DNA from: Luteolibacter algae
GTDB taxonomy: Bacteria; Verrucomicrobiota; Verrucomicrobiia; Verrucomicrobiales; Akkermansiaceae
Reading direction: 5' to 3'
DNA length: 64,000 bases
Assembly: GCF_042683045.1 (NCBI RefSeq)
Contig: NZ_JBHUIT010000022.1
Location: 1-64,000 of the forward strand
In this document: piece after piece, positions 17,509 through 24,775 of the stretch
How positions within the stretch are numbered: the first letter of the stretch is position 1
Layout of the letters: each line of letters starts with the position of its first letter
Translations under genes and position numbers: made by a program
Notes under the pieces: generated by a model
What the model saw: the letters and a program-made list of their open reading frames with translations, nothing else
What the model was told of the DNA's origin: nothing
Database searches by the model: none

Positions 17509-18492
17509 GTTTGGCGTTGTGAGCAGCCAGCGGAAGATCAGGGCTAGCAATATGGCTGCCAAGCCCACATGAAGGACCTGAACCCAGGAATAGATATGAA
17601 ATTGAGCCATAATCAGCCCCAGGATCATTTGGAATAAAACGATTCCCAAAACTCCATATTGAGTAGGTGAAGGCCCTGATGGCTGGTTCTTTTTCACCAA
17701 CAAGAACGTCCATAAGGTGAGTAGCAGAATGATCCACGAAAAACTCCGGTGAATGAGGTAGAGACTGGAATTTTCAAGCTCGCCGATCCAGGTTGAACGA
17801 GGTGAGTTCAAATGGAATTTCGCCAACTCATCCGTCATTTCCCTGATCTGGGAGCCCATGATTCCTTCCGCGATTGTGGTGACCAAAAGTGCGGCAATGA
17901 GAAAGCGTGTTAGGAAAGCATCTTTTTTAACCGGGATTTTGAGAGGTTGACTAGTCCCTGCCCACACGCAGTAAACCAGGACGCAGATTAACAACATTGC
18001 GAGAGCCAGATGCGTTGTCAGCACTCCGGGCGAAAGGCCACTGTAAACGACCCGCGCACCCATGATCGCATTGGCCAATACAAGTAAAAGAGCCGAGAAC
18101 GAGAGCCAGAAAATATGAGGTCGTTCCCTTCGCTGCCAGAAAGAAGCGATGAAGGTGGCGAGCGAAAAAATGCCGACCGGTAGGCTGCACATGCGATTTA
18201 CAAATTCGGTCCAGACATGGCGCGGGTTGAACTCCTTTCTAAGGGATTCTTCGGTGATCAGGTTTGGATCCCTTCCCATTCTTTCTGCCTTTTTCTGAAA
18301 TTTTTCGATTGGCAACTTTTCGAAATCGACCTGCTCGACGTGGGTTGGCGGAATTAGCAGTCCCCAACAGGTGGGCCAATCCGGACAGCCCATTCCGGCT
18401 CCGCTCACCCGGACAATGGCCCCGACAAAAATCAGTAGAAGAACCGAGACCAGGGCACCAATTGCCAGTTTCTGATAAAAATTCGTATTCAT
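17482..18492 (-). CDS. ctaA: Heme A synthase (COX15/CtaA family)
   Basis: Inner-membrane enzyme that oxidises the heme O methyl group to make heme A for cytochrome oxidase. From the ATG at 18492 (MNTNFYQKLAIGALVSVLLLI) it has 336 residues with about eight membrane helices. The first helix ends in the family motif VRVSGAGMGCPDWPTCWG, which contains the paired cysteines, and EFVNRMCSLPVG and THLALAML match heme-ligand regions. The frame is open 21 codons further upstream, but that extension is polar and unlike the family. No other cytochrome oxidase genes are close by. It implies aerobic respiration with an aa3-type oxidase. Confidence 0.92.
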   Translation of the reverse strand: MNTNFYQKLAIGALVSVLLLIFVGAIVRVSGAGMGCPDWPTCWGLLIPPTHVEQVDFEKLPIEKFQKKAERMGRDPNLITEESLRKEFNPRHVWTEFVNRMCSLPVGIFSLATFIASFWQRRERPHIFWLSFSALLLVLANAIMGARVVYSGLSPGVLTTHLALAMLLICVLVYCVWAGTSQPLKIPVKKDAFLTRFLIAALLVTTIAEGIMGSQIREMTDELAKFHLNSPRSTWIGELENSSLYLIHRSFSWIILLLTLWTFLLVKKNQPSGPSPTQYGVLGIVLFQMILGLIMAQFHIYSWVQVLHVGLAAILLALIFRWLLTTPNKNALLCEQ

Positions 18493-18576
18493 ATTTTCGA
18501 TCGAGGGTGCTGTTTGAAATCGGGGTGACCTCGAACAGACGCGACAAGCCTGCAAATAAAATCACAGAGGGCTAGC

Positions 18577-19731
18577 TCAATGAGACTCGCTTGACGGCGA
18601 TATTTTCGCAGGTGGTGTGACTTCGAGTAATTTCTTTTCAGCTGAGCCTGCAGGTTGCTCTGCGGAAATGGCGATCCCGATCCAACGGAATTCGTCGCTG
18701 CTTTCCAGGATAACCTTTAGAACCATTGTCAACGGCACTGCAAGCAGCATCCCAAGCGGTCCCCACAGCCATCCCCAAAAAACCACAGAAATTACCACGA
18801 CCAACGTAGAAATACCAAAACGACGCCCTACGAGCATTGGTTCGACGAAATTCCCCAGGAAATTATTGATGAGTAAATAGCCGCCTGCAACGAGAACCGC
18901 ATTCGGCAAACCTGCAATACACAGTGCGAGGATTGTCGGCGGCACTCCCGCCACAATTGATCCGATAACCGGGATGAAATTGAAGAAAAAAGCGAGAATT
19001 CCCCAGAGAACGTAGAAGTCCAGCCCTGCCGCCCAACAAAGGGTTCCCGCCAATAGCCCGGTGATTACGCTAACTCCGGTTTTTATAGCGAGAAATCTCT
19101 GGATATCACGGGTCGCGCTCAATAATTTCGTTAGGTTTGGTCCCCTGGCTTTGCTTATTGCCTCGAACCTTCTGCCAAACATTCGGGCTTCGCTCAGCAT
19201 GAATACGGTGAGAATCAGAGTAATCAGCGAGGTGCCCAAAAAGCCAACGACCCGGCCCAATACCCCGGTTCCCACATCCCATATCTTTTCGAAACGAATA
19301 TTCTGCAAATTCGCGACATTGTTGTTCACGACCTCATAGATTTTGGTTTCTGCATCCGGAACGCCATATTCGTTGAGTTTTAAAACCAAAGATTCCGATC
19401 CTTCACGGATCTGGTTGGAAACCTCCGCCGCATATCGGCTGTTCCACTTTTCCTGTAGATCTCCGACCAATGTGATGGCTAGCACGGCGAGCGCTGCGAG
19501 AAAGATGAAATCGAACCCGACCGTCATCATCACAGCGATGGCCCGGGGGACTTTTTTTTTCCGCAAAAAATGAAGCAGGGGGAAGCTCACTGTCGCGATA
19601 AAGAACGCGATGAGGATAGGAATGAAAAAATCCTGGGCCAGCTTGAGTCCGGCGATAACTATCGCCAAAGCGGCAATCATCCAGAGCCCCTTTGCTGCTT
19701 TGATCCTACCGGTTTCTGCGTTGCCTGACAT
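18577..19731 (-). CDS. AI-2E family transporter (PerM/TqsA-like)
   Basis: 384-residue polytopic membrane protein. It starts with paired helices (KGLWMIAALAIVIAGLKLAQDFFIPILIAF, split around residues 15-45), has a long soluble segment (about 95-165) and then five or six more helices with the family signature around LAFFFNFIPVIGSIVAG and GNFVEPMLVGRRFG. Members export small molecules or ions; some handle autoinducer-2, others act in Na+/H+ exchange, and the substrate cannot be read from sequence. It is 84 bp upstream of the heme A synthase ATG on the same strand. Confidence 0.9.
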   Translation of the reverse strand: MSGNAETGRIKAAKGLWMIAALAIVIAGLKLAQDFFIPILIAFFIATVSFPLLHFLRKKKVPRAIAVMMTVGFDFIFLAALAVLAITLVGDLQEKWNSRYAAEVSNQIREGSESLVLKLNEYGVPDAETKIYEVVNNNVANLQNIRFEKIWDVGTGVLGRVVGFLGTSLITLILTVFMLSEARMFGRRFEAISKARGPNLTKLLSATRDIQRFLAIKTGVSVITGLLAGTLCWAAGLDFYVLWGILAFFFNFIPVIGSIVAGVPPTILALCIAGLPNAVLVAGGYLLINNFLGNFVEPMLVGRRFGISTLVVVISVVFWGWLWGPLGMLLAVPLTMVLKVILESSDEFRWIGIAISAEQPAGSAEKKLLEVTPPAKISPSSESH

Positions 19732-19863
19732 CTGGGCTAATTAAATGCCGCCAAGGGATTTGTCGCAACTTATTATCGGTGATATGGCAGAGTAAATCGC
19801 CCGTGCCATGAACTCATGAGGAAGGGAGCCTCCGATGGGGATGGACGGGATGACAAGGGTAAT

Positions 19864-19897
19864 AAAAAAGCTCCGAGTCTTCTGAAGACAAGGAGCT
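19864..19897 (-). terminator. Rho-independent terminator of the 52-aa lipoprotein gene
   Basis: AGCTCC-GA-GTCTT pairs with AAGAC-AA-GGAGCT around a CTG loop, and the minus strand continues with TTTTTT. It lies 33 bp past the stop of the small lipoprotein gene, which supports that gene being transcribed. Confidence 0.85.
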
Positions 19898-19929
19898 CTC
19901 TATTGAAAATGGTATGGAATGTCCGGAAA

Positions 19930-20088
19930 TTATTTCGAATATTCGACTTCTACAGGTGCGCTTTCAATTTCCTGGAATTGCGGAAGAGGGCGGAGTCCTG
20001 GCGCTTTTGAATCACTCGTGCAGCAGCCGCAAGAAGAGGCAAGAACTGCGATGGCGCTGGCGGAGATGGCAAATAGCAAACGAATCAT
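19930..20088 (-). CDS. Small lipoprotein, 52 aa
   Basis: Short gene easily missed by gene callers. The product MIRLLFAISASAIAVLASSC... has Arg at position 3, a hydrophobic core and a lipobox with Cys20, followed by GCCTSDSK and a Pro/Glu-rich tail ending EVEYSK. It is followed by its own hairpin terminator. The adjacent 36-aa gene encodes a similar N-terminus, so the two may be relatives of one family of tiny verrucomicrobial lipoproteins. Function unknown; an outer-membrane or spacer role would be a guess. Confidence 0.75.
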   Translation of the reverse strand: MIRLLFAISASAIAVLASSCGCCTSDSKAPGLRPLPQFQEIESAPVEVEYSK

Positions 20089-20151
20089 GGTGGGCTTTGT
20101 TTATCGTGGTGGATTTTTGTTGAAAAGAAAATTGATCGCAAATGATCTGAA

Positions 20152-20202
20152 AAATTCCCGTCCGTTCGAAACCATCTGATTCAGAGTGAATGAACGGACA
20201 GG
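20152..20202 (-). terminator. Terminator of the 36-aa lipoprotein gene
   Basis: On the minus strand CCTGTCCGTTC pairs with GAACGGACGGG across a loop of about 20 bases, followed by AATTTTT. It begins about 12 bp after the stop codon of the small gene. Confidence 0.75.
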
Positions 20203-20213
20203 AATAAGATGTG

Positions 20214-20324
20214 TTACTTGGCTGGTGCTTGGTAAGCAGGAGCTGGTGCTGGAGAGCTAGGGCAGCATGAAGCCGCGAAGAAGGCTGCGAGAGAGGCAAC
20301 GATGACAAGTTTGATCATGTTCAT
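20214..20324 (-). CDS. Small lipoprotein, 36 aa
   Basis: MNMIKLVIVASLAAFFAASC is a compact lipoprotein signal with Cys20. The mature peptide is only 17 residues, Pro/Ala-rich (CPSSPAPAPAYQAPAK after the first Cys). It has its own ATG (20324) and a following terminator. The gene is too short for most annotation pipelines. A peptide of this size can hardly be an enzyme; a role as membrane-anchored spacer or toxin-like peptide is open. Confidence 0.75.
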   Translation of the reverse strand: MNMIKLVIVASLAAFFAASCCPSSPAPAPAYQAPAK

Positions 20325-20483
20325 AGTAATTAAGTTGTGTTGGTTGTTACAGCAGGCACCCGTTATGGATGCTTGCTGACACGCAGCCTAGCCGCAAGTG
20401 CAATGGCTGCAAGGCAAAATCGCTGTTCCTTCCAAATGCTTCGTCCGTGTTGACCCGGTGCCGTTTCCGCTTAGGTTGGAGTC

Positions 20484-20759
20484 ATGTCCAGCCAGCGTCC
20501 TCCAAAGCCATTTCTCAATATCTGGCTCAAGCGAACCCGTAAGCAGCTGAGTATTAGCGGCAGGCTCTCGGAATTGGCATTGGTTCTTGCTCGAACAGGG
20601 GAGAAGGACGCGGAATTCTGGCGAATCAAGCTGCAGCGAATTCTGGCATGTAAGGAAGATCCGACATTTGAACTACTGACCTTCATCGATTCATTTCTGT
20701 CATCCTCGGCAGCGGCTTCAGACAGCGAACGAGGAGAGTGTGAATTGCAATTATTTTAA
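20484..20759 (+). CDS. Hypothetical protein, 91 aa
   Basis: Small soluble, mostly helical protein (MSSQRPPKPFLNIWLKRTRKQLSISGRLSELALVLART...). The central block RTGEKDAEFWRIKLQRILACKEDPTFELLTFIDSF (residues about 35-70) looks like a compact helical bundle, and the N-terminus is basic and could touch nucleic acid. I do not recognise a family. The ATG at 20484 is the only good start, with no ribosome-binding site. It is flanked by AT-rich non-coding DNA. Confidence 0.6.
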   Translation: MSSQRPPKPFLNIWLKRTRKQLSISGRLSELALVLARTGEKDAEFWRIKLQRILACKEDPTFELLTFIDSFLSSSAAASDSERGECELQLF

Positions 20760-20866
20760 GAAAAAAATGAAGGGGCGATGGACGAATATTCAATGATGAT
20801 TTGTGAATTATAGTCATTGGATAATTGTAGTTGTTAGATTACTTATGAATAATAGATTTGAATTTT

Positions 20867-21250
20867 ATGCATAAATTGCCCTCGAGATCTATATTGAGAA
20901 AATTCCGGATCGCTTCGGTTGCCGTGGTTTTGACCTTTTGCTGTATTCCTCTGGTCCTCGGTTTGCTCGCGTATGGAGTCTTTACGGGCAATGATTACTG
21001 GCTCGTGTTCTCGGGCGCCTTTTTGATGGCTTTTATTTGCCTGATCCTAATCGGATTTATGGTCGGAGGACGTCTGAGATGTCCGTTATGTATGGTGACT
21101 CCATTGGTGAACCGGAGATGTTCTAAGCATAGATCTGCGAAGAAAATATTTGGCAGCTATCGGCTGCGTGTCGCGCTGTCGATTTTATTTAAAAATTGTT
21201 TTCGGTGCCAGTATTGCGGGGAACCGACCGCTATGCAGACGCGCCGTTAG
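20867..21250 (+). CDS. Membrane protein with C-terminal zinc-ribbon-like cysteines
   Basis: 127 residues from the ATG at 20867 (MHKLPSRSILRKF). Two membrane helices (about 15-38 and 45-70) are followed by a cytoplasmic or periplasmic part with CPLC (about residue 76-79), one further Cys in RRCSKHR, and CQYCGE near the end. The two CxxC pairs suggest one metal-bound knuckle. Function unknown. The upstream 100 bp are very AT-rich and probably hold the promoter. It precedes the moxR operon. Confidence 0.65.
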   Translation: MHKLPSRSILRKFRIASVAVVLTFCCIPLVLGLLAYGVFTGNDYWLVFSGAFLMAFICLILIGFMVGGRLRCPLCMVTPLVNRRCSKHRSAKKIFGSYRLRVALSILFKNCFRCQYCGEPTAMQTRR

Positions 21251-21316
21251 TCTGAATCTCCCGCGACGTTTCTGTTGCACATGCCGATGAGGATGGCAGA
21301 GTCTTCCGTGTTAGCT

Positions 21317-22300
21317 ATGACAACCGAAGAACTACAGGAAAAAATCGCGCAGAGCAGTGGATGGATTGGCCAGGTGAAAGCGGAGATGGCCAATGTGTTG
21401 GTGGGGCAGGAAAGCCTGGTGGATCGATTGCTGGTCGGGCTCCTGTGCAATGGACACATCCTCTTGGAAGGTGTGCCGGGCTTGGCGAAAACTCTGGCGG
21501 TCAAGGCTCTCTCAGGCTCTCTTTCGGCATCGTTCGCGCGCTTCCAGTTCACACCCGACTTACTTCCTGCGGATCTGGTAGGAACGATGATTTACCATCC
21601 GCAAGACGCAAAATTCGAGCCCAAGCTAGGCCCGATCTTCAACAATCTGATCCTAGCCGATGAGATTAACCGTGCACCGGCGAAGGTTCAGTCAGCATTG
21701 CTTGAGGCCATGCAGGAGAAGCAGGTGACTCTCGGGGATCGCTCTTATCCGTTGCCAAAGCCGTTCTTGGTTCTCGCCACGCAGAACCCCATCGATCAGG
21801 AAGGAACCTATCAGCTTCCTGAAGCCCAGCTGGATCGTTTTCTTCTCAAAGTGAATGTTGGCTATCCAACAAAAGATGAGGAGCTGGAAATTTTGAATCG
21901 GATGGCAACATCCGCACCCAGCTACGAGACCAAAAACGTGGCAACGCCGGAACAAGTCAGCGCATCCCGGGACTTGGTGAATGAGGTCTACATTGATGAT
22001 GCGATCCGGAAGTATATTGTGGAGATTATCTACTGCACCCGTTTTCCGGTGAAGATAGATGCTCCGCTGAAAAATTGGATCCGCGCGGGAGCTTCGCCCC
22101 GGGGCACGATCAATCTGGCGCTAGCTGCTCGTGCGAGAGCATTTATGAATGGCAGAGCATTTGTTACTCCGCAGGATGTCAAGGACATGGCACTGGATGT
22201 CCTCCGTCACCGGATTCTGCTCACCTACGAGGCCGAGGCCGAAGGAATTACAACGGATGCCATTATCGACCGGATTCTCGCAAAAGTAGTTGTTCCCTGA
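21317..22300 (+). CDS. MoxR-family AAA+ ATPase
   Basis: 327 residues from the ATG at 21317 (MTTEELQEKIAQS); three in-frame ATGs lie up to 36 bp upstream, so the start is uncertain. It shows Walker A EGVPGLAKT, Walker B LILADEINRAPAKVQSALLEAM, sensor 1 LATQNPIDQEGTYQLPEAQLDRF and the AAA_lid domain, all typical of MoxR. In this gene order MoxR ATPases act as chaperones that fit cofactors or complexes to VWA-domain partners. It is the first gene of the moxR-DUF58-BatA-BatB-BatD operon; the next start is 23 bp away. Confidence 0.93.
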   Translation: MTTEELQEKIAQSSGWIGQVKAEMANVLVGQESLVDRLLVGLLCNGHILLEGVPGLAKTLAVKALSGSLSASFARFQFTPDLLPADLVGTMIYHPQDAKFEPKLGPIFNNLILADEINRAPAKVQSALLEAMQEKQVTLGDRSYPLPKPFLVLATQNPIDQEGTYQLPEAQLDRFLLKVNVGYPTKDEELEILNRMATSAPSYETKNVATPEQVSASRDLVNEVYIDDAIRKYIVEIIYCTRFPVKIDAPLKNWIRAGASPRGTINLALAARARAFMNGRAFVTPQDVKDMALDVLRHRILLTYEAEAEGITTDAIIDRILAKVVVP

Positions 22301-22322
22301 CAATCCAAATAGTCACCTAACA

Positions 22323-23213
22323 ATGAGCGAAGAGGAACAAATTGAGGAAATGATGGCCCGCGTGAGGCAGCTTGAGCTAAAGGCCCGGCGGCTGGTCCGA
22401 GAATCATTTTCCGGGGAGTATCTGTCTTCCTTCAGGGGGCAGGGCTTGGATTTCGATGATTTCCGCGAGTATCAACACGGTGATGAAGTCCGCTTTATCG
22501 ATTGGAACGTTACCGCGAGGATGAATGAACCATTTGTCCGGAAATTCCGTGAGGAACGCGAGCTTTCCGTGGTGATGGCCGTTGATGTCTCGGGCTCTGC
22601 GGATTTCGGTAGCAAACACCTTAGTAAGCGTGAGCTTTCCGCCGAAATTGCGGCAATTCTGGGCTTCAGTGCACTGCAGAACGGCGATCAAGTCGGTCTA
22701 CTAATCTTCTCGGAGGAGCCTCTGATGTTCATCCCCCCGGCGAAGGGAACAAAACATCTGTTGCGAATGATACGCGAGGTGCTGATGGCCAAACCGGAAA
22801 AAAAAGGAACCTCAATCGAGGAGGCGTGTAATTTCCTGATCAAATCGCTGAAACGGAAGGCGCTGGTATTCATGATCTCGGATTTCCACGCGGAAAATCT
22901 CGATAAACCCTTGGGCAAACTGGCAAGAAAACACGAAACCGTGGCCCTCCGGGTGAATGATCCTTTGGAAGAGGAGCTCTCGAATGCTGGAAGAGTGGTT
23001 CTCATTGATCCGGAAACAGGGTTCGAGACAATGGTGAACACCAGCAATCCAAATCTCCGGATGGCTTATAAAAAGCTAATGAAGAGACAAGCTGAGGGCG
23101 CTGCAACGGTATTTAAGAAACACGGAATTGATACTGCGACTCTGATGACAGATCACGATACGTTGCCAGCGTTGCATCAATTGCTCAAGCGTAGGGGAAG
23201 AAGGCGGAAATAG
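22323..23213 (+). CDS. DUF58 domain protein
   Basis: 296-residue soluble protein with the DUF58 core near residues 30-120: SGEYLSSFRGQGLDFDDFREYQHGDEVRFIDWNVTAR (read across about residues 27-65), then a VWA-like fold with VVMAVDVSGSADFG, a DxSxS MIDAS motif. DUF58 proteins regularly pair with MoxR and the Bat proteins and are thought to be a client or adaptor. The ATG at 22323 is chosen over an upstream TTG. It is intact and lies between moxR and the small membrane protein gene. Confidence 0.92.
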   Translation: MSEEEQIEEMMARVRQLELKARRLVRESFSGEYLSSFRGQGLDFDDFREYQHGDEVRFIDWNVTARMNEPFVRKFREERELSVVMAVDVSGSADFGSKHLSKRELSAEIAAILGFSALQNGDQVGLLIFSEEPLMFIPPAKGTKHLLRMIREVLMAKPEKKGTSIEEACNFLIKSLKRKALVFMISDFHAENLDKPLGKLARKHETVALRVNDPLEEELSNAGRVVLIDPETGFETMVNTSNPNLRMAYKKLMKRQAEGAATVFKKHGIDTATLMTDHDTLPALHQLLKRRGRRRK

Positions 23214-23220
23214 GAAGGTG

Positions 23221-23763
23221 ATGGTAGATGCTGAAAAATTGAAGCTGGTGGAAGATCGGCAGGCTCTTGAGTTAGTCCCTACATGGGAAGCTCAGGGCTG
23301 GTGGTATCTGGCTGGAGCCGCAATTATTGTGCTCATCATTTCTCTTTTTATATACAGCCGTCGGAACAAGAATTTCCAGGATCCAGATAAGGAAAAACGG
23401 GAGGCATATAAGACCGCCCAAAGCGATTTTGCCGAGCTTGGTGAGATGGATCCAAGAGGTATGGCGGTAGGAGTGTCATTGATCCTGCGCGGCTATCTCG
23501 CACGCACTGTGAAAGAGCCTGCATTATTTGAAACGCACGAGGAATTCATCGGTCGCCACGATAGTCTGGCGGAGCTCCCGGATGATGTCCGTGAGGAAAC
23601 ATCGGAATTTTTCAGCAAGCTGGCTGAGCTCAAATACGGACCGGGAAAAGAGGCGGATCCGGATCTGGCAGGGACGGATGGGGATATTGTGGATGTCCAC
23701 CCCGTTGCCGAAGGCATCAAAGCCGAGGGGAAAACGCTTTTGGAAAGGATTCACGCGGCATGA
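23221..23763 (+). CDS. Bat operon membrane protein (DUF4381-like)
   Basis: 180 residues with one membrane helix (about 27-49, GWWYLAGAAIIVLIISLFIYSRR) and a cytoplasmic helical part of about 130 residues. Position and size match the DUF4381-type protein that usually sits between the DUF58 and BatA genes. It is one of the few genes here with a ribosome-binding site: GGAAGG eight bases before the ATG at 23221. Its stop overlaps the batA start by four bases. The function of the family is not established. Confidence 0.75.
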   Translation: MVDAEKLKLVEDRQALELVPTWEAQGWWYLAGAAIIVLIISLFIYSRRNKNFQDPDKEKREAYKTAQSDFAELGEMDPRGMAVGVSLILRGYLARTVKEPALFETHEEFIGRHDSLAELPDDVREETSEFFSKLAELKYGPGKEADPDLAGTDGDIVDVHPVAEGIKAEGKTLLERIHAA

Positions 23764-24773
23764 TTGAGAGTTTTTTATCCCATTTTCGTTTGGCTCAGCC
23801 GGGTTGGCTGCTCTTGATGCTGCCAGCTTTAATGTTGTTGATCCTACGGCGTGGCAAGGGAGCGGCGGGTGCGGTAATGTTTCCGAACCTTGGAGTGCTC
23901 GTGAGCCTGGGGAAAAAAGTCAATCGGCTTTCCTGGAATATTGGTTTCCCGCTCGCTTTCAGCGCGTTGATCATGGCGATCCTCGGAATGTCCCGGCCTG
24001 TTTGGAGGAATGAATACCAGAGCCGGATAGCCAGTGGCATCGATATCATGCTGGCGTTCGATGTCTCACTTTCGATGGATATCGACGACTTTCGCCTACG
24101 GGGGCAGCCAATGCGCCGGATTGACGCGGCGAAGCAGGTTGTCGATGCATTCATCTCACGTAGGCCGGATGATCGTATTGGTCTTGTGGCCTTTGCGGGT
24201 CGGCCGGTTTCTGTTAGCCCGATCACGCTGGATCATGATTGGTTGCGGCAGGGGCTGGATGGGCTGAAGCTCAACCGCCGGGGTAGTGGAACGGTCCAGG
24301 AGCAGGGCACGGCAATCGGCTCGGCGCTGGCTACCGCCGCGACCCGCCTCAATAACCGTGAAGCGAAAAGCAAGATCATCGTTTTGATTACCGATGGAGC
24401 TAGTAACTCCGGAAAGATTTCCCCTCTGGAAGCAGCGAAGCATATCAAAACGCTCGGTATAAGAACCTACACGGTTGCGATAGGCACTAAGGAAGGGCGG
24501 GTTTCCGGAAGTATTCAGCGATTTCCAAGGCAGGAGTTCGATCTGCCGACCTTGAGTAAAATTGCAGCGGAAACGGGTGGCGAGCACTTCTGGGCGCAGA
24601 GCCTTGAGGATCTGGAGAATAACTTCCAGACAATCGATAATCTCGAAAAGACGGAATCGCGAAGTTTGACCGTTACGGATGACCGGGAGCTTTATCCATG
24701 GTTTGTTGGTGTGGCATTGCTATTTGCCACAGGAAGCGCGGTTTTTATTATTCTGAATAGAACAACGGTCTGA
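23760..24773 (+). CDS. batA: BatA, VWA-domain membrane protein
   Basis: 337 residues. Two N-terminal membrane helices (about 14-30 and 60-78) precede a von Willebrand factor A domain with an intact MIDAS site (LAFDVSLSMDI near residue 98, the Thr/Ser loop in SGTVQEQGTAIG, LITDGASNSG). A C-terminal helix (about 310-332) follows. BatA/BatB proteins are aerotolerance-type envelope proteins, originally named from Bacteroides. The start overlaps the preceding stop (ATGA), and the following gene begins 2 bp after its own stop. Confidence 0.9.
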   Translation: MIESFLSHFRLAQPGWLLLMLPALMLLILRRGKGAAGAVMFPNLGVLVSLGKKVNRLSWNIGFPLAFSALIMAILGMSRPVWRNEYQSRIASGIDIMLAFDVSLSMDIDDFRLRGQPMRRIDAAKQVVDAFISRRPDDRIGLVAFAGRPVSVSPITLDHDWLRQGLDGLKLNRRGSGTVQEQGTAIGSALATAATRLNNREAKSKIIVLITDGASNSGKISPLEAAKHIKTLGIRTYTVAIGTKEGRVSGSIQRFPRQEFDLPTLSKIAAETGGEHFWAQSLEDLENNFQTIDNLEKTESRSLTVTDDRELYPWFVGVALLFATGSAVFIILNRTTV

Positions 24774-24775
24774 AT

